Below, piece by piece: positions 25,715 through 34,916 of a stretch of 64,000 nucleotides of DNA. Position numbers and translations under genes: made by a program. The first letter of the stretch is position 1. The number at the start of each line of letters is the position of its first letter. The notes under the pieces were generated by a model. The model was not told where the DNA came from and ran no database searches. It worked only from the letters and a program-made list of their open reading frames with translations. The DNA comes from Orbaceae bacterium BiB (GTDB lineage Bacteria > Pseudomonadota > Gammaproteobacteria > Enterobacterales > Orbaceae): positions 2,221,210 through 2,285,209 of the forward strand of contig CP133958.1 of assembly GCA_036251205.1 (NCBI GenBank). The letters run 5' to 3'.

Positions 25715-27178
25715 TCAGCTCATCTGTTTTAGTTGTAAAATCACATCTTCATCTTCTTTATCTACTTCATTATCTAGAGGTTCCCATTTGATTAAGTAGC
25801 AAGTTAAAGAACCGATAAATGGAACAAGGGCTAATAAGTAAAATGCGGTAACTCCATATTTGTACCAAATTAATGGCCAGAAAATCACACCAGCAATACC
25901 GCCAATTCTTAAAACTGCATTAGTAAACCCAACGCCAGCCGCCCTAATACTTGGTGGGAAAGATAATGTTGCAATCGTAATCCCTAAACCAGCAGGACCA
26001 GCTGCATGAGAAAAGATCAAGGTCATTAAAAAGATAAGCGTGAGTAGCGCACTTGATTGACCTACAAACCCTAGCGCCAATAAAGATAGCATCGCAAAAA
26101 CAAATCCAATCATACTTTGTCTTCTTGTGCCTAAATGGGCGATAAGAAGCGAGCCAATAACTGCACCAGTTAACCCCGCTAACATATTCACAGAAGCTGT
26201 GCCTAATAAAGAGGCAGATAAATCGCCAGCTAACATGCTAATTAAAATGACAGGTAAATAAGCCCCGACCGCGTTGTATTGCCATGACTGCATGGTTGCA
26301 ATCACACAAGATAAAACGGTTCTTCTTAAATATTTTTTGGTAAATAAAATTTTGTACTGGGCAACTTTACTAATTTTTTGTTGTTTTTGCGCATCAGGAG
26401 AATGCTGATAAGCATCGAAATCTGAAGCAATATCAACATGAATTTTGTAACGTTTTTTGATGATATGATGGAGGTCATCTGTACGCTTGGTTCGAGCTGC
26501 CCAAATGGCTGACTCACCAATTAAACGATATCTCAAAACAAGCACTGCCACACCAAATAGCGCGCCAATAAAAAATGCCACTCGCCATAGTTTCATTTCA
26601 CTAATATCAAGTTTGTACAAGGCAAAAAGTAATAAATAGACAAAAGTTGTGGTTAAAAACCAAACTACTTGCCATAAATTGACTGAGCTCCCTGATTTTT
26701 TCGATTTAGTGCCGGCAAGCTCTGCAACTGCGCTGGTTGATAATGGGAAATCAATCCCTAAACCCGTTCCCATCACAAGGAAAACAAAAAGCAAAATCCA
26801 AATATTAGTGACAAATGGCAGCATTAACGCGCCAAGTATCCATAGTCCAACCGAGAGTAAAAATGAGCGTTTTTGCCCGATTTTATCAACTGTTGATTGA
26901 GCAACTAAACCACCAACCATTAATCCCACAAAAAAAACAGAGTTCACTGTTGCACTAAATGTAGGCGAAACAGCAAATTCGGCCGCAATATATTTATTGG
27001 CAAAAGCCATGATGACCACTTGATAAGCATCAAGAAACACACCACTTAAAGCGAGAAAATAAATAAAGAAATGTCTTTTATTTTTAGGCGCGTGCTCATT
27101 GATAATATTAATCACATCTTGTGTGCTATTAATATTTAATAATCCTTTAGATTCATTAGTTTGCTTTGAAAGAATCAT
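25715..27178 (-). CDS. MFS transporter (sugar/organic-acid type) in the sulfoquinovose cluster
   Basis: 487 residues with 12 predicted helices. The MFS signature G-x-x-x-D-x-x-G-x-K-R (here VDKIGQKRS) follows helix 2, and a central cytoplasmic loop of about 60 residues lies at about 220-290. It belongs to the general sugar/aromatic-acid MFS group, not to the GPH family of YihO/YihP. In E. coli the corresponding place is taken by yihO. It may therefore import sulfoquinovose or its glyceride, or export the sulfonated end product. Its position between yihP and yihS indicates one transcript. Substrate is inferred from context only. Confidence 0.75.
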   Translation of the reverse strand: MILSKQTNESKGLLNINSTQDVINIINEHAPKNKRHFFIYFLALSGVFLDAYQVVIMAFANKYIAAEFAVSPTFSATVNSVFFVGLMVGGLVAQSTVDKIGQKRSFLLSVGLWILGALMLPFVTNIWILLFVFLVMGTGLGIDFPLSTSAVAELAGTKSKKSGSSVNLWQVVWFLTTTFVYLLLFALYKLDISEMKLWRVAFFIGALFGVAVLVLRYRLIGESAIWAARTKRTDDLHHIIKKRYKIHVDIASDFDAYQHSPDAQKQQKISKVAQYKILFTKKYLRRTVLSCVIATMQSWQYNAVGAYLPVILISMLAGDLSASLLGTASVNMLAGLTGAVIGSLLIAHLGTRRQSMIGFVFAMLSLLALGFVGQSSALLTLIFLMTLIFSHAAGPAGLGITIATLSFPPSIRAAGVGFTNAVLRIGGIAGVIFWPLIWYKYGVTAFYLLALVPFIGSLTCYLIKWEPLDNEVDKEDEDVILQLKQMS

Positions 27179-27302
27179 TGTTACCTCGGTAAATTTTGAG
27201 CAAAGAAATCCCGTTCTGCATAAAATACGATTTATCCAGTTTTAACTAAGTGTTTAATTCGGTTTTTTTATTGACTCGAACGCTACGCCAGTTGTTTTTG
27301 TT

Positions 27303-27329
27303 GGTAGAGAGATAAAATACCTCTCTACC
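27303..27329. other. Intercistronic hairpin between yihS and the MFS gene
   Basis: GGTAGAGAG and CTCTCTACC form a 9-bp perfect stem with a 9-nt loop. It lies 9 bp after the yihS stop codon (minus strand) and no T-run follows, so it may protect the upstream message or reduce downstream expression. The MFS start follows about 120 bp later. Confidence 0.55.
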
Positions 27330-27337
27330 CCTCAAAC

Positions 27338-28588
27338 TTAATGTTCGTTTTTATCCAATAATCCAGCCGCTAATGCAGGGGCTAATCCTGGCGTTAAAGG
27401 CAGCCGTGGAATTACTAAACAATGTAATAAGTGATAAATATCTTGTTTACCATCCCACACTTTGTTAGAGACTTTGTTATTCGTATCAAGCTCTTGCCAC
27501 CAAGACCCCGTTTCATAATCCATAAGATAGGTACGGCAATAATCCCAAAAACTTTGATAGTATTCTTCATATTTTGCCTCTTTAGTTACTTCATAAAGTG
27601 CGTAAGCAGTTCCCATTGCTTCGACGATAACCCAGCGAATTCTTTCACGTACAACTGGCTTACCATCCCAATCAACGCTATAGACAAAACCCGGTTTTCC
27701 ATCAACTGACCAAGCATCACGAACACCTGCTGCAAATAAATTTTTAGCATCTTCAAGTAGCCAATCGGGTGTTTCCATCTTGTTAGCAAGTAGTGTTGCT
27801 CGAAGGTGTAACATTAAACGACCCCATTCAACCCAATGTCCAGGTGTTCCCCCGTAAGCTCTAAAATGGCTTGCTGGGCTTTCTTTGTTATAATCAAGCA
27901 GTGGCGTCCAATTAGAGTCAAAGTGTTCGTTAACACGGAAATGATTGTTTCTTGCTACATCATGAATAATGACAGAAGCAATTCTGATCGCACGATCTAA
28001 CCATTTTTTATCTTTTGTTACATCATAAACAATAAGGAAGGCTTCAACTGCGTGCATGTTGGCATTACCGCCACGATAATCTTCCGTTTTGCTAAAAGCC
28101 TCATCCCAAGACTCTAAACACATTTGTTCTTTTTGGCTCCAGAAGAATTTTTCAATTACTTCGATGGCTTCATCAAGTAATGCTTTCGCTTTAGGACTTC
28201 CTGTTGTCGCCGCACTTGCAGCACCTAATAATACAAAAAAGTGTTGATACCCTTGTTTTGATGCATCAAGAACCGTTCCATCATTGACATCAACTTTGGC
28301 ATACCAACCACCATGTTTTTTATCTTTCAATGGGCCATTTAAGGCATCAATACCATGTTCAACTAATTGAGCAGCGCCCGGTCTGCCCATTAAAGCCGCA
28401 ATGGCATAAACGTGGATCATTCTGGCGGTAATCCAAAGCTGTGTGCCCATTTCTTCTCTGACTTTACCGTTATTACCAATCCATCCAAATCCTGTTGGAA
28501 CAAATGCTTTTCGACCAAATTCAAAGATGCGATCTGTTTCAGTTTCTAACCAGCGATTATGCGCTTTTGTATTAATCCAACTCATCAT
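27338..28588 (-). CDS. yihS: Sulfoquinovose isomerase
   Basis: 416 residues of the N-acylglucosamine 2-epimerase (AGE) superfamily with an alpha-toroid fold. Segments such as [69 protein letters not shown] and [20 protein letters not shown] match E. coli YihS (413 residues) along the length. The catalytic histidines fall in [11 protein letters not shown] (the family position near 250) and DIYHLLHC (His386). It interconverts sulfoquinovose and sulfofructose. Two ATGs in tandem (28588, 28585) are possible starts. It follows dhaM by 72 bp and precedes the MFS gene. Confidence 0.93.
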   Translation of the reverse strand: MMSWINTKAHNRWLETETDRIFEFGRKAFVPTGFGWIGNNGKVREEMGTQLWITARMIHVYAIAALMGRPGAAQLVEHGIDALNGPLKDKKHGGWYAKVDVNDGTVLDASKQGYQHFFVLLGAASAATTGSPKAKALLDEAIEVIEKFFWSQKEQMCLESWDEAFSKTEDYRGGNANMHAVEAFLIVYDVTKDKKWLDRAIRIASVIIHDVARNNHFRVNEHFDSNWTPLLDYNKESPASHFRAYGGTPGHWVEWGRLMLHLRATLLANKMETPDWLLEDAKNLFAAGVRDAWSVDGKPGFVYSVDWDGKPVVRERIRWVIVEAMGTAYALYEVTKEAKYEEYYQSFWDYCRTYLMDYETGSWWQELDTNNKVSNKVWDGKQDIYHLLHCLVIPRLPLTPGLAPALAAGLLDKNEH

Positions 28589-28660
28589 ATTGACTTACCT
28601 CTTATTTAAATTTTGTGAATTTATTTTTTAATCTTTTTTGAAATCTTAATTACCTATTCA

Positions 28661-29041
28661 TTAAATGGACTTTAACTCTTCAAAAACTGACTGCAGACTT
28701 TGGCTCCCCTTTACTTGAACGGCTGCAATAAAAGCCCCTTCAACTAAAGCACAATCAACTAAATGCACTTTATCTCTCACTTCATCATCGAGCATATCGA
28801 TGGCAGCTTCAGAACTTAATACGGCGCTTCCCATATCAGTGAAAACAAGAATGGCTTCATCTGCTTTGCGTGACTCAATTGTATTATAAATTGCAATAGG
28901 ATCGGTACCTAAGCGCCCATCAGAAGTCCCTCCGACTGAAAAAATGGTGACCTGCTCCTGATTTAAAGCCATTTCATCAATCATCTCTTTTAAACCGTCT
29001 GTGATTTTTTTACTGTGAGAAACTAAAATGAAACTGATCAT
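28661..29041 (-). CDS. dhaM: DhaM: PTS phosphoryl donor for dihydroxyacetone kinase (EIIA-only form)
   Basis: 126 residues, a single EIIA-mannose-type domain with the active histidine in LVSHSKK (His9). The Enterobacteriaceae DhaM has three domains (about 470 residues); this one matches the short form known from lactococci, which takes phosphate from HPr and passes it to DhaL-bound ADP. It is the last of the dhaKLM genes, 15 bp after dhaL. The next gene is yihS, so kinase and sulfoquinovose genes share one transcript. Confidence 0.88.
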   Translation of the reverse strand: MISFILVSHSKKITDGLKEMIDEMALNQEQVTIFSVGGTSDGRLGTDPIAIYNTIESRKADEAILVFTDMGSAVLSSEAAIDMLDDEVRDKVHLVDCALVEGAFIAAVQVKGSQSLQSVFEELKSI

Positions 29042-29056
29042 GTCCGATTCCTTTAA

Positions 29057-29635
29057 TTATTTAAGATTATTGAGCATTGCAGTGAATAAGTAACCGCTAG
29101 AGACCGAGCCCGGATCTAAATGTCCTATTGAGCGCTTAGCAACATATGAAGCACGGCCTTTTGTCGCAATGAGTGGTTTAGTTGACTTAACCGCAGTATC
29201 AATAACTTGCTGCGTTAAGTGATTGGCAAGTAAGCTCTCACTAACAGGTTGCCAAACATCAATCATCGTTTTTTCACCCGTCTGTGCTTTTCCCCTTTTT
29301 GCAATTCCATTCAAACCTGCTTGAATAATTGTACCCAAATCACTGGTTTCTTTAGCTGATTTAGCCATTTCCATAAAAGCACTGCCATATAAAGGGCCTG
29401 ATGCACCGCCAATATTGCCCATTAATGTCATTGCAGTTGCTTTAAAAATATCAGATGGTGATTCAAATGAAGATTTAGCAAATTGCTCCTGCATGGCTTT
29501 AACGCCACGACTCATATTGTTGCCGTGGTCGCCATCCCCAATTGGCGTATCAAGATCGCTTAAATAGGCTTTGTTTTGTTCAATTAATGAGGCAAACTCA
29601 TTTAACCAATTTAATACTTTTGTTGTATCTAGCAT
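29057..29635 (-). CDS. dhaL: DhaL: ADP-binding subunit of dihydroxyacetone kinase
   Basis: 192 residues from the ATG at 29635, which has an AAAGGAAAA site; an in-frame start at 29659 would overlap dhaK. The helical barrel subunit shows TPIGDGDHGNNMSRG near residue 30 (Asp residues bind magnesium and nucleotide), MTLMGNIGGASGPLYG near 75 and RASYVAKRSIGHLDPGS near 163. It holds ADP as a fixed cofactor that is phosphorylated by DhaM and transfers phosphate to dihydroxyacetone on DhaK. It lies 13 bp after dhaK. Confidence 0.92.
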   Translation of the reverse strand: MLDTTKVLNWLNEFASLIEQNKAYLSDLDTPIGDGDHGNNMSRGVKAMQEQFAKSSFESPSDIFKATAMTLMGNIGGASGPLYGSAFMEMAKSAKETSDLGTIIQAGLNGIAKRGKAQTGEKTMIDVWQPVSESLLANHLTQQVIDTAVKSTKPLIATKGRASYVAKRSIGHLDPGSVSSGYLFTAMLNNLK

Positions 29636-29648
29636 GTTGTTTTCCTTT

Positions 29649-30638
29649 CTACCAAGCAACTGTCATAACAGGAGAATTCAGTTTTTCAAGCCAAGCTTGA
29701 TCTTCAATTTTCATTAATGTTAAAGAGACACCCGCCATATCAATCGCCGTCATGTAATTGCCGACTTTAGTAAAGACAATATTTAGCTTTTCTGACTTAA
29801 GTTGCTTTAATACATCATTAGCAAAAACATATTGCTCCATTAATGGTGTTGCACCCAGTCCATTAATTAAAACGGCATATTGGTCATTTTCTTTAAATGG
29901 AAATGCTGGTTTCAATTTACTTATCAGCTCATTAACTAATTGCTTAGATGGTTGTAACTTTTCTCGGCGGTAACCAGGCTCGCCATGAATACCAACACCA
30001 TACTCAATTTCATCATCAGCAAGAACAAATCCTGGTTTACCGACTTCTGGAACCGTAGCGCCAGAGAACGCCACACCAATTGTTTTAATATTTGAAATGG
30101 TTTTATCAGACAGTTGTTTGATTTCTTCAAGGGTTGCGCCATTTTCACTGGCTGCACCCAAAATCTTGTGAACTAAAATAGTCCCTGCAACGCCTCTTTT
30201 ACCTTGTGTATAGGTGCTGTTTTCAACAGCGATATCATCATCAACAATACAGCTATCAACATTAATACCTTCCATCTCAGCCATATCTTTGGCCATTTCA
30301 AAATTCATAATGTCGCCAGAGTAATTTTTGATTACAAGAAAAACACCTTTTCCTGTATCAGCAGCTTTAATGGCTTCGAAGATTTGATCTGGTGTTGGCG
30401 AAGTAAAGACTTGCCCACAAACAGCTGCCGTTAACATACCTTGCCCAACAAAACCAGCGTGAGCAGGTTCATGCCCACTGCCACCACCACTAATAATGCC
30501 CACTTTATTTTCAGGTAAGTTTTTACGAATCACAATTAACGAACTATCTAAACGATTAAGTAACTCGGGGTAGCTATTGACCAGCCCATCGACCATTTCG
30601 ACAACGATATCAGATGGGTTATTGATTAATTTTTTCAT
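29649..30638 (-). CDS. dhaK: DhaK: dihydroxyacetone-binding subunit of the PTS-dependent kinase
   Basis: 329 residues. GGGSGHEPAHAGFVGQGML near residue 51 is the conserved substrate-site loop. The covalent-binding histidine lies in GVGIHGEPGYRRE near residue 218, where dihydroxyacetone forms a hemiaminal. Length (329) is close to the short Gram-positive form. The enzyme converts dihydroxyacetone to DHAP. It follows gldA by 12 bp. With gldA it makes a glycerol to DHAP route inside the sulfoquinovose cluster. Confidence 0.93.
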   Translation of the reverse strand: MKKLINNPSDIVVEMVDGLVNSYPELLNRLDSSLIVIRKNLPENKVGIISGGGSGHEPAHAGFVGQGMLTAAVCGQVFTSPTPDQIFEAIKAADTGKGVFLVIKNYSGDIMNFEMAKDMAEMEGINVDSCIVDDDIAVENSTYTQGKRGVAGTILVHKILGAASENGATLEEIKQLSDKTISNIKTIGVAFSGATVPEVGKPGFVLADDEIEYGVGIHGEPGYRREKLQPSKQLVNELISKLKPAFPFKENDQYAVLINGLGATPLMEQYVFANDVLKQLKSEKLNIVFTKVGNYMTAIDMAGVSLTLMKIEDQAWLEKLNSPVMTVAW

Positions 30639-30650
30639 CTCATTCGTTCC

Positions 30651-31793
30651 TTATCGTGTAAAATTGCGTGTTTCTTTGTAATTTTTACCCAGACTATCCG
30701 CCAATAATATCGCTGCTTTTATGCTTTCTAAAGTGATAGGGAACGGCATTGCGTGAATTGATTCTTCTGGAATCATGGTTTTTTCAGCAACCTGCGTTAT
30801 CTGTTTATCTGTAATGGTTTTAACGCCAATATCTTCAAGGCAAACTGGCAGATTAACCGATAAACAAAAATCTAATACTTCTTTGAGTTCATCATCTGGT
30901 GCGTTTTCTAAGATGAGTTGAACAAGTGTTCCAAAAGCAACTTTTTCACCATGGTAATAGTTGTGCGTTTCATCAAGAATCGTTAAGCCATCATGGATCG
31001 CATGGGCACCAGCAAGCCCACCACTTTCAAAACCGAGCCCTGACAGTAAAATATTTGCTTCAATCACATTTTCAAGCGCAGGTGTGACGGCTTTGTTTAT
31101 GCAAGAAACTTTCGCTTTTTGACCGTCTTTTAATAATGTTTGATAGCAAAGTGTTGCTAGTGAATAAGCGGCCAAAGTTGGTTTTGCACCAGCACATAAA
31201 TTTTCACGGGCACCACAAGGTAATCCTGCATTCACATTTGAATATGACTGTTGATTGGCTCTCGCTTCAAAATAAGTTGAAAGCGCATCCCCCATTCCAG
31301 CAACTAAAAATCGAACAGGTGCCTCAGCAATGATTTTCGTATCAATTAGTACCACATTCGGACTTTGTTTGAAGTACGCATAGTCATCGAACGCGCCGTC
31401 TTCGGTGTACAAAACAGCGGAATGACTCGTCGGGGCATCAGTTGCAGCGATTGTTGGCACAATAATTATTGCATTACCTGCTGCTACACATTTCGCAGTG
31501 TCGATTGCTTTACCTCCACCTAAACCAATAATGCAATCGCACTGTTCTTTCTTTGCTAAATTTTTTAAACGCTCAACTTCGATGCGTGAACATTCACCAT
31601 GAAACCCAGCAGTAACAAATGAACAATCATATTTAGCTGCAGTTTGGTTTAGTTGCTGAGTAACACGTTCGATGTCGAATTGATTACCAATCAATAATGC
31701 TTTTTTTCCAAAACTTTTAACAAAGTAACCTAAGTTTAATAACTCATTTTCGCCTTGTACATATTTAGACGGTGATATAAAAGCCTTTCTCAT
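30651..31793 (-). CDS. gldA: Glycerol dehydrogenase (GldA-like, NAD-dependent)
   Basis: 380 residues of the iron-type alcohol dehydrogenase superfamily, GldA branch. The nucleotide motif is GLGGGKAIDTAK near residue 90. Metal ligands expected at Asp169 (AGMGDALST), His264 (AGAHAIHDG) and His281 (YYHGEKVAFG) are all present. It oxidises glycerol to dihydroxyacetone and yields NADH. It heads the operon gldA-dhaK-dhaL-dhaM-yihS-MFS-yihP-ompL on the minus strand, with a 365-bp leader region. GldA homologues also accept other diols, so hydroxyacetone chemistry cannot be excluded. Confidence 0.9.
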   Translation of the reverse strand: MRKAFISPSKYVQGENELLNLGYFVKSFGKKALLIGNQFDIERVTQQLNQTAAKYDCSFVTAGFHGECSRIEVERLKNLAKKEQCDCIIGLGGGKAIDTAKCVAAGNAIIIVPTIAATDAPTSHSAVLYTEDGAFDDYAYFKQSPNVVLIDTKIIAEAPVRFLVAGMGDALSTYFEARANQQSYSNVNAGLPCGARENLCAGAKPTLAAYSLATLCYQTLLKDGQKAKVSCINKAVTPALENVIEANILLSGLGFESGGLAGAHAIHDGLTILDETHNYYHGEKVAFGTLVQLILENAPDDELKEVLDFCLSVNLPVCLEDIGVKTITDKQITQVAEKTMIPEESIHAMPFPITLESIKAAILLADSLGKNYKETRNFTR

Positions 31794-32158
31794 AATTTTC
31801 CCTCAATCTTTAACGAACTGTATCGGACAAATAAAATCATTTATTTGTTATATTAATGACAAAAACGAAAATAAACGCAACCAAATAATGATAAATTTGT
31901 GATTTGGCGCAAACTTTATGCCAAAAAAACGTTAAATTTTTCAAATAGGATGAAAACAGAAATAAGAATAATAGAAAATAAAGAGAGGAATGAGGTGTTT
32001 TATAGTGAAACTTCACGCGCAAATCAATTCTTAATTCACCTAAAAATAGGTTGCAAATAAAGTAGATTCTGAACTAAGGGAATAGAATAAGGTAATACTC
32101 AAAGCCATGTCAATCATGGCTTTAAGCTTGATTCAAGAGTGATAACAAAAGAAAAGGT
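31794..32158. promoter_or_regulatory. Regulatory region upstream of the gldA-dhaKLM-yihS operon
   Basis: 365 bp without a convincing gene. It holds AAACGAAAATAA (31863), which also occurs upstream of yihU (33988), and an inverted repeat TTTGGC/GCCAAA (31903 and 31920). Both are candidate operators for the DeoR-type regulator encoded next to it. A 61-codon frame on the minus strand here is rich in Phe/Leu and looks random. Confidence 0.45.
32101..32123 (-). terminator. Hairpin terminator after yihW
   Basis: AAAGCCATG and CATGGCTTT form a perfect 9-bp stem with loop TCAAT, 36-58 bp beyond the yihW stop codon. The following T-run is short, so termination may be partial. Confidence 0.6.
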
Positions 32159-32941
32159 TTATTTTTTAGCGATTCTAAGCTCAACTTTATTTTCTTTGAG
32201 AATATTCATCATGCTAGCGGGTGGCTTGCTATCTGTAATCAAAGTTGAAACCTGCTTCAAATTACCGATTTCAACTGCTGCTGATGCATGAAATTTCGTA
32301 TGATCGCCAATTAAGATAAAATTCCGAGAGTGCTCAATCATCGCTTTAACAACCGCCACCTCATTGATATCAAAATCAAGAAGCGTCCCATCCTCATCGA
32401 TCGCACCAAGGCTTGTAATCAGATAGTCAGCACGAAAACCTCTCACCAAAGAGAGTGCACTAGGCCCAACAATACCGCCATTATGTGAACGCAAAATTCC
32501 CCCAACAGTAATAATCTCAAAGCCTTTATGCTGATAAAGTATATTGGCAACGCGTATACTGTTAGTTATGATTCTCAAATTATTTTTATTCTTTAACGCC
32601 TTAGCAACAAACTCTACAGTTGTCCCAATAGTGATAAAGATGGTTGCACCATCAGGAATAAAACTGGCAACTTCATTTGCGATTGCGTTCTTTTCTTCCA
32701 TGTAGGAAGTTTCTCGTTTAGAGAACTCTGTATTGATAAGGCTTGATATTCGCCCAGCGCCTCCGTGATGACGAGAGATTAGCCCTGCATCACTTAATTG
32801 ACGGATATCACGCCGAATAGTTTGTGGTGTCACATCAAGAGTTTGAGCGAGCTCTTCATTACTAATATACCCATTAGACATAACAAGAGAGATCAACTTA
32901 TCATGTCTTGGATTCCCTGTTAATTCAACATATTTCACCAC
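32159..32941 (-). CDS. yihW: DeoR-family regulator of sulfoquinovose genes (YihW/CsqR-like)
   Basis: 260 residues. A DeoR winged helix-turn-helix (about 10-60; TPQTIRRDIRQLSDAGLISRHHGG) is followed by a sugar-phosphate-sensing domain (ITIGTTVEFVAK near residue 103, TNSIRVAN near 125, IGDHTKF near 214). It lies 21 bp after yihV. In E. coli the counterpart represses the yih genes and is released by sulfoquinovose or its derivatives. Here it would control the minus operon, the yihU-yihT genes and perhaps the glycerol branch. The identification rests on the neighbourhood as well as the fold. Confidence 0.85.
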   Translation of the reverse strand: MVKYVELTGNPRHDKLISLVMSNGYISNEELAQTLDVTPQTIRRDIRQLSDAGLISRHHGGAGRISSLINTEFSKRETSYMEEKNAIANEVASFIPDGATIFITIGTTVEFVAKALKNKNNLRIITNSIRVANILYQHKGFEIITVGGILRSHNGGIVGPSALSLVRGFRADYLITSLGAIDEDGTLLDFDINEVAVVKAMIEHSRNFILIGDHTKFHASAAVEIGNLKQVSTLITDSKPPASMMNILKENKVELRIAKK

Positions 32942-32962
32942 AAACTGCTCCTTGGTTTACAT

Positions 32963-33862
32963 TTATCTTTGATACGAATTTAAAAAATTATTCACTTGTT
33001 CAATTGTTGGTATGCCAGCTCGCCCACCTGCTTTAGTGCATTTTAAGGCAGCAACCGCACAGGCGAATTCTACTACTTTATCGGTTGAATATCCATTAGC
33101 CAGCGCAAAAGCAAATGCACCATGGAATACGTCACCAGCACCCGTTGTGTCAACCACATCAACTTTAAAGCCTTTATCCCAGTGCTTTTCGCCGCCCTCT
33201 AGCCATAAACAGCCTTTATCACCCAAAGTCACATAAACTTTGCCATCAGTTGATAAACTGCCTTTCTTGAGTGCTGATTCAACTTCATTTAAAGCGGTCA
33301 TTTTAAATAATCCGGGTTCAGAAAACGCAGCGTGCGTTGATAATGCAACCAAAGCGGTAATATCTTGCGGAGTAATGTCTGCATCTAATATAGTTGGAAT
33401 CCCAAGCTCCTGGCCCTTTTTAAAGCAGTATTCAGTGCCTTGTGGCCAGCGAACATCAGCCAGAATGGCGTCATAACCAGAAAAATCCACGCCTTCAAGC
33501 CAATCGGTGTCATATAATAAATCAGGGCTTGGATAATTGATAATTAAGCGTTCTCCCTGTTTATCAACCAAAATCGCAGATTGTGATGATCTTGCATTAG
33601 GGTATACTTTAACCAGTGAAGTATTTACCCCGTAGCTATTGAGCTCTGATACTATCACTTTTCCAGCACCATCGTCACCAACGCGCCCAATGAAATCAAC
33701 CTTTGCACCCAACTTAGCTATGGCAACAGCAGCTGTTGCCGCAGGGCCTCCACCAATTTCTTTATAGTCGGTTGCAACAAATTTACCATTCACTTTAGGC
33801 ATTTCATCTACATAATAAATGCGATCTTGTACCGCAATTCCCACACATGCAATTTTTATCAT
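32963..33862 (-). CDS. yihV: Sulfofructose kinase
   Basis: The start is set at the ATG at 33862 (299 residues; E. coli YihV has 298); a TTG at 33874 and GTG at 33871 lie upstream in frame. It is a PfkB/ribokinase-family kinase: GGGPAATAAVAIAKLG near residue 38 and the C-terminal anion-hole motif DTTGAGDVFHGAFA near residue 240 with the catalytic Asp. INYPSPDLLYD and DADITPQDI match YihV closely as I recall it. It phosphorylates sulfofructose to sulfofructose-1-phosphate with ATP in the cytoplasm. It is followed by yihW in one transcript. Confidence 0.92.
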   Translation of the reverse strand: MIKIACVGIAVQDRIYYVDEMPKVNGKFVATDYKEIGGGPAATAAVAIAKLGAKVDFIGRVGDDGAGKVIVSELNSYGVNTSLVKVYPNARSSQSAILVDKQGERLIINYPSPDLLYDTDWLEGVDFSGYDAILADVRWPQGTEYCFKKGQELGIPTILDADITPQDITALVALSTHAAFSEPGLFKMTALNEVESALKKGSLSTDGKVYVTLGDKGCLWLEGGEKHWDKGFKVDVVDTTGAGDVFHGAFAFALANGYSTDKVVEFACAVAALKCTKAGGRAGIPTIEQVNNFLNSYQR

Positions 33863-33929
33863 AATACTCACCAAGATTCCTTTATGTTCGAAAAAGTTTA
33901 GGTTATTCTAATTTAAATTAAATTTAAAA

Positions 33930-33949
33930 AAAGTGATCCAAATCACTTT
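33930..33949. promoter_or_regulatory. CRP-like palindrome between divergent yihV and yihU
   Basis: AGTGA-N6-TCACT within a longer palindrome (AAGTGATCCAAATCACTT) lies about 75 bp from both start codons. It fits a CRP site that activates both directions when preferred sugars are absent. AAACGAAAATAA at 33988 may be the YihW operator. Confidence 0.6.
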
Positions 33950-34013
33950 ACTTAATAAAAATTACAAATATGATAATAAAGGAATTTAAACGAAAATAAT
34001 TGAGGTGATAAAA

Positions 34014-34907
34014 ATGGCAAATATTGCTTTTATTGGACTGGGTCAAATGGGTAGTCCCATGGCTAAAAACCTGATTAAGAAAGGCAACAAGTTAACAGTA
34101 TATGATATTAATAGTGAAGCTGTAAAAGAATTAGTTGCAGCAGGAGCTACCGCGGCAAGCTCTCCTGCCCAGGCTACGCAAGGTAATGAGTTTATCATCA
34201 CCATGTTACCCAATGGTAAATTAGTTGAACAAGTTATTTTCGCTGAAAATGGAATTACAGAAACAATCAGTAAAGATGCTTTACTCATCGATATGTCAAC
34301 AATTCATCCTTTAGAAAGTGATGCGATCCGAAATCGCCTTGCAACAATGAATATCGAATTTATGGACTCTCCTGTCGGGCGTACATCAAACAATGCAGTT
34401 GATGGCACTTTGTTGATTTTGGCTGGTGGCACTCAGCAACAAATAGATAGAGCTTCTGAGATATTACTTTGCATGGGATCTGAAATTATTAATACCGGTG
34501 GACCAGGTAGAGGGATCCGAGTAAAACTCATCAATAACTTTATGAGTATTTCACTTAATGCGTTATCCGCTGAAGCTGCAACTCTTTGCGATGCGTTAGA
34601 ACTACCATTCGATATCGCAATGAAAGTAATGAGTGGTACACCTGCAAGCAAAGGGCACTTTACTACAACATGGCCAAATAAAGTGTTAAAAGGTGACTTA
34701 AGCCCCGCATTTATGATTGATCTTGCTCACAAAGATCTGGGTATTGCTCTCGATGTTGCAAATCAACTACACGTTCCACTTCCATTAGGTGCTGCATCAC
34801 GAGAAGTTTATAGCCAAGCTCGAGCAATGGGCCGAGGCAAACAAGACTGGACTGCAATTTTAGAACATTGCCGTGCTTGCTCAGGATTAAAAAACAAAAA
34901 ATCTTAG
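34014..34907 (+). CDS. yihU: Sulfolactaldehyde reductase
   Basis: 297 residues from the ATG at 34014 (E. coli YihU 298); a GTG three codons upstream is in frame, but GAGGT at proper distance favours the ATG. It is a 3-hydroxyisobutyrate dehydrogenase-like enzyme: [12 protein letters not shown] nucleotide motif, [11 protein letters not shown] near residue 116, and the catalytic Lys region [13 protein letters not shown] near residue 166. The long identical run [18 protein letters not shown] matches E. coli YihU. It reduces sulfolactaldehyde to dihydroxypropanesulfonate with NADH, consuming the reducing power made by the pathway and by GldA. Confidence 0.93.
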   Translation: MANIAFIGLGQMGSPMAKNLIKKGNKLTVYDINSEAVKELVAAGATAASSPAQATQGNEFIITMLPNGKLVEQVIFAENGITETISKDALLIDMSTIHPLESDAIRNRLATMNIEFMDSPVGRTSNNAVDGTLLILAGGTQQQIDRASEILLCMGSEIINTGGPGRGIRVKLINNFMSISLNALSAEAATLCDALELPFDIAMKVMSGTPASKGHFTTTWPNKVLKGDLSPAFMIDLAHKDLGIALDVANQLHVPLPLGAASREVYSQARAMGRGKQDWTAILEHCRACSGLKNKKS

Positions 34908-34916
34908 GAGAAACAA

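Noticed and set aside
31837..32022. A small 61-codon gene upstream of gldA on the minus strand
   Set aside because: No ribosome binding site, low-complexity Phe/Leu composition and overlap with likely operators; treated as chance.
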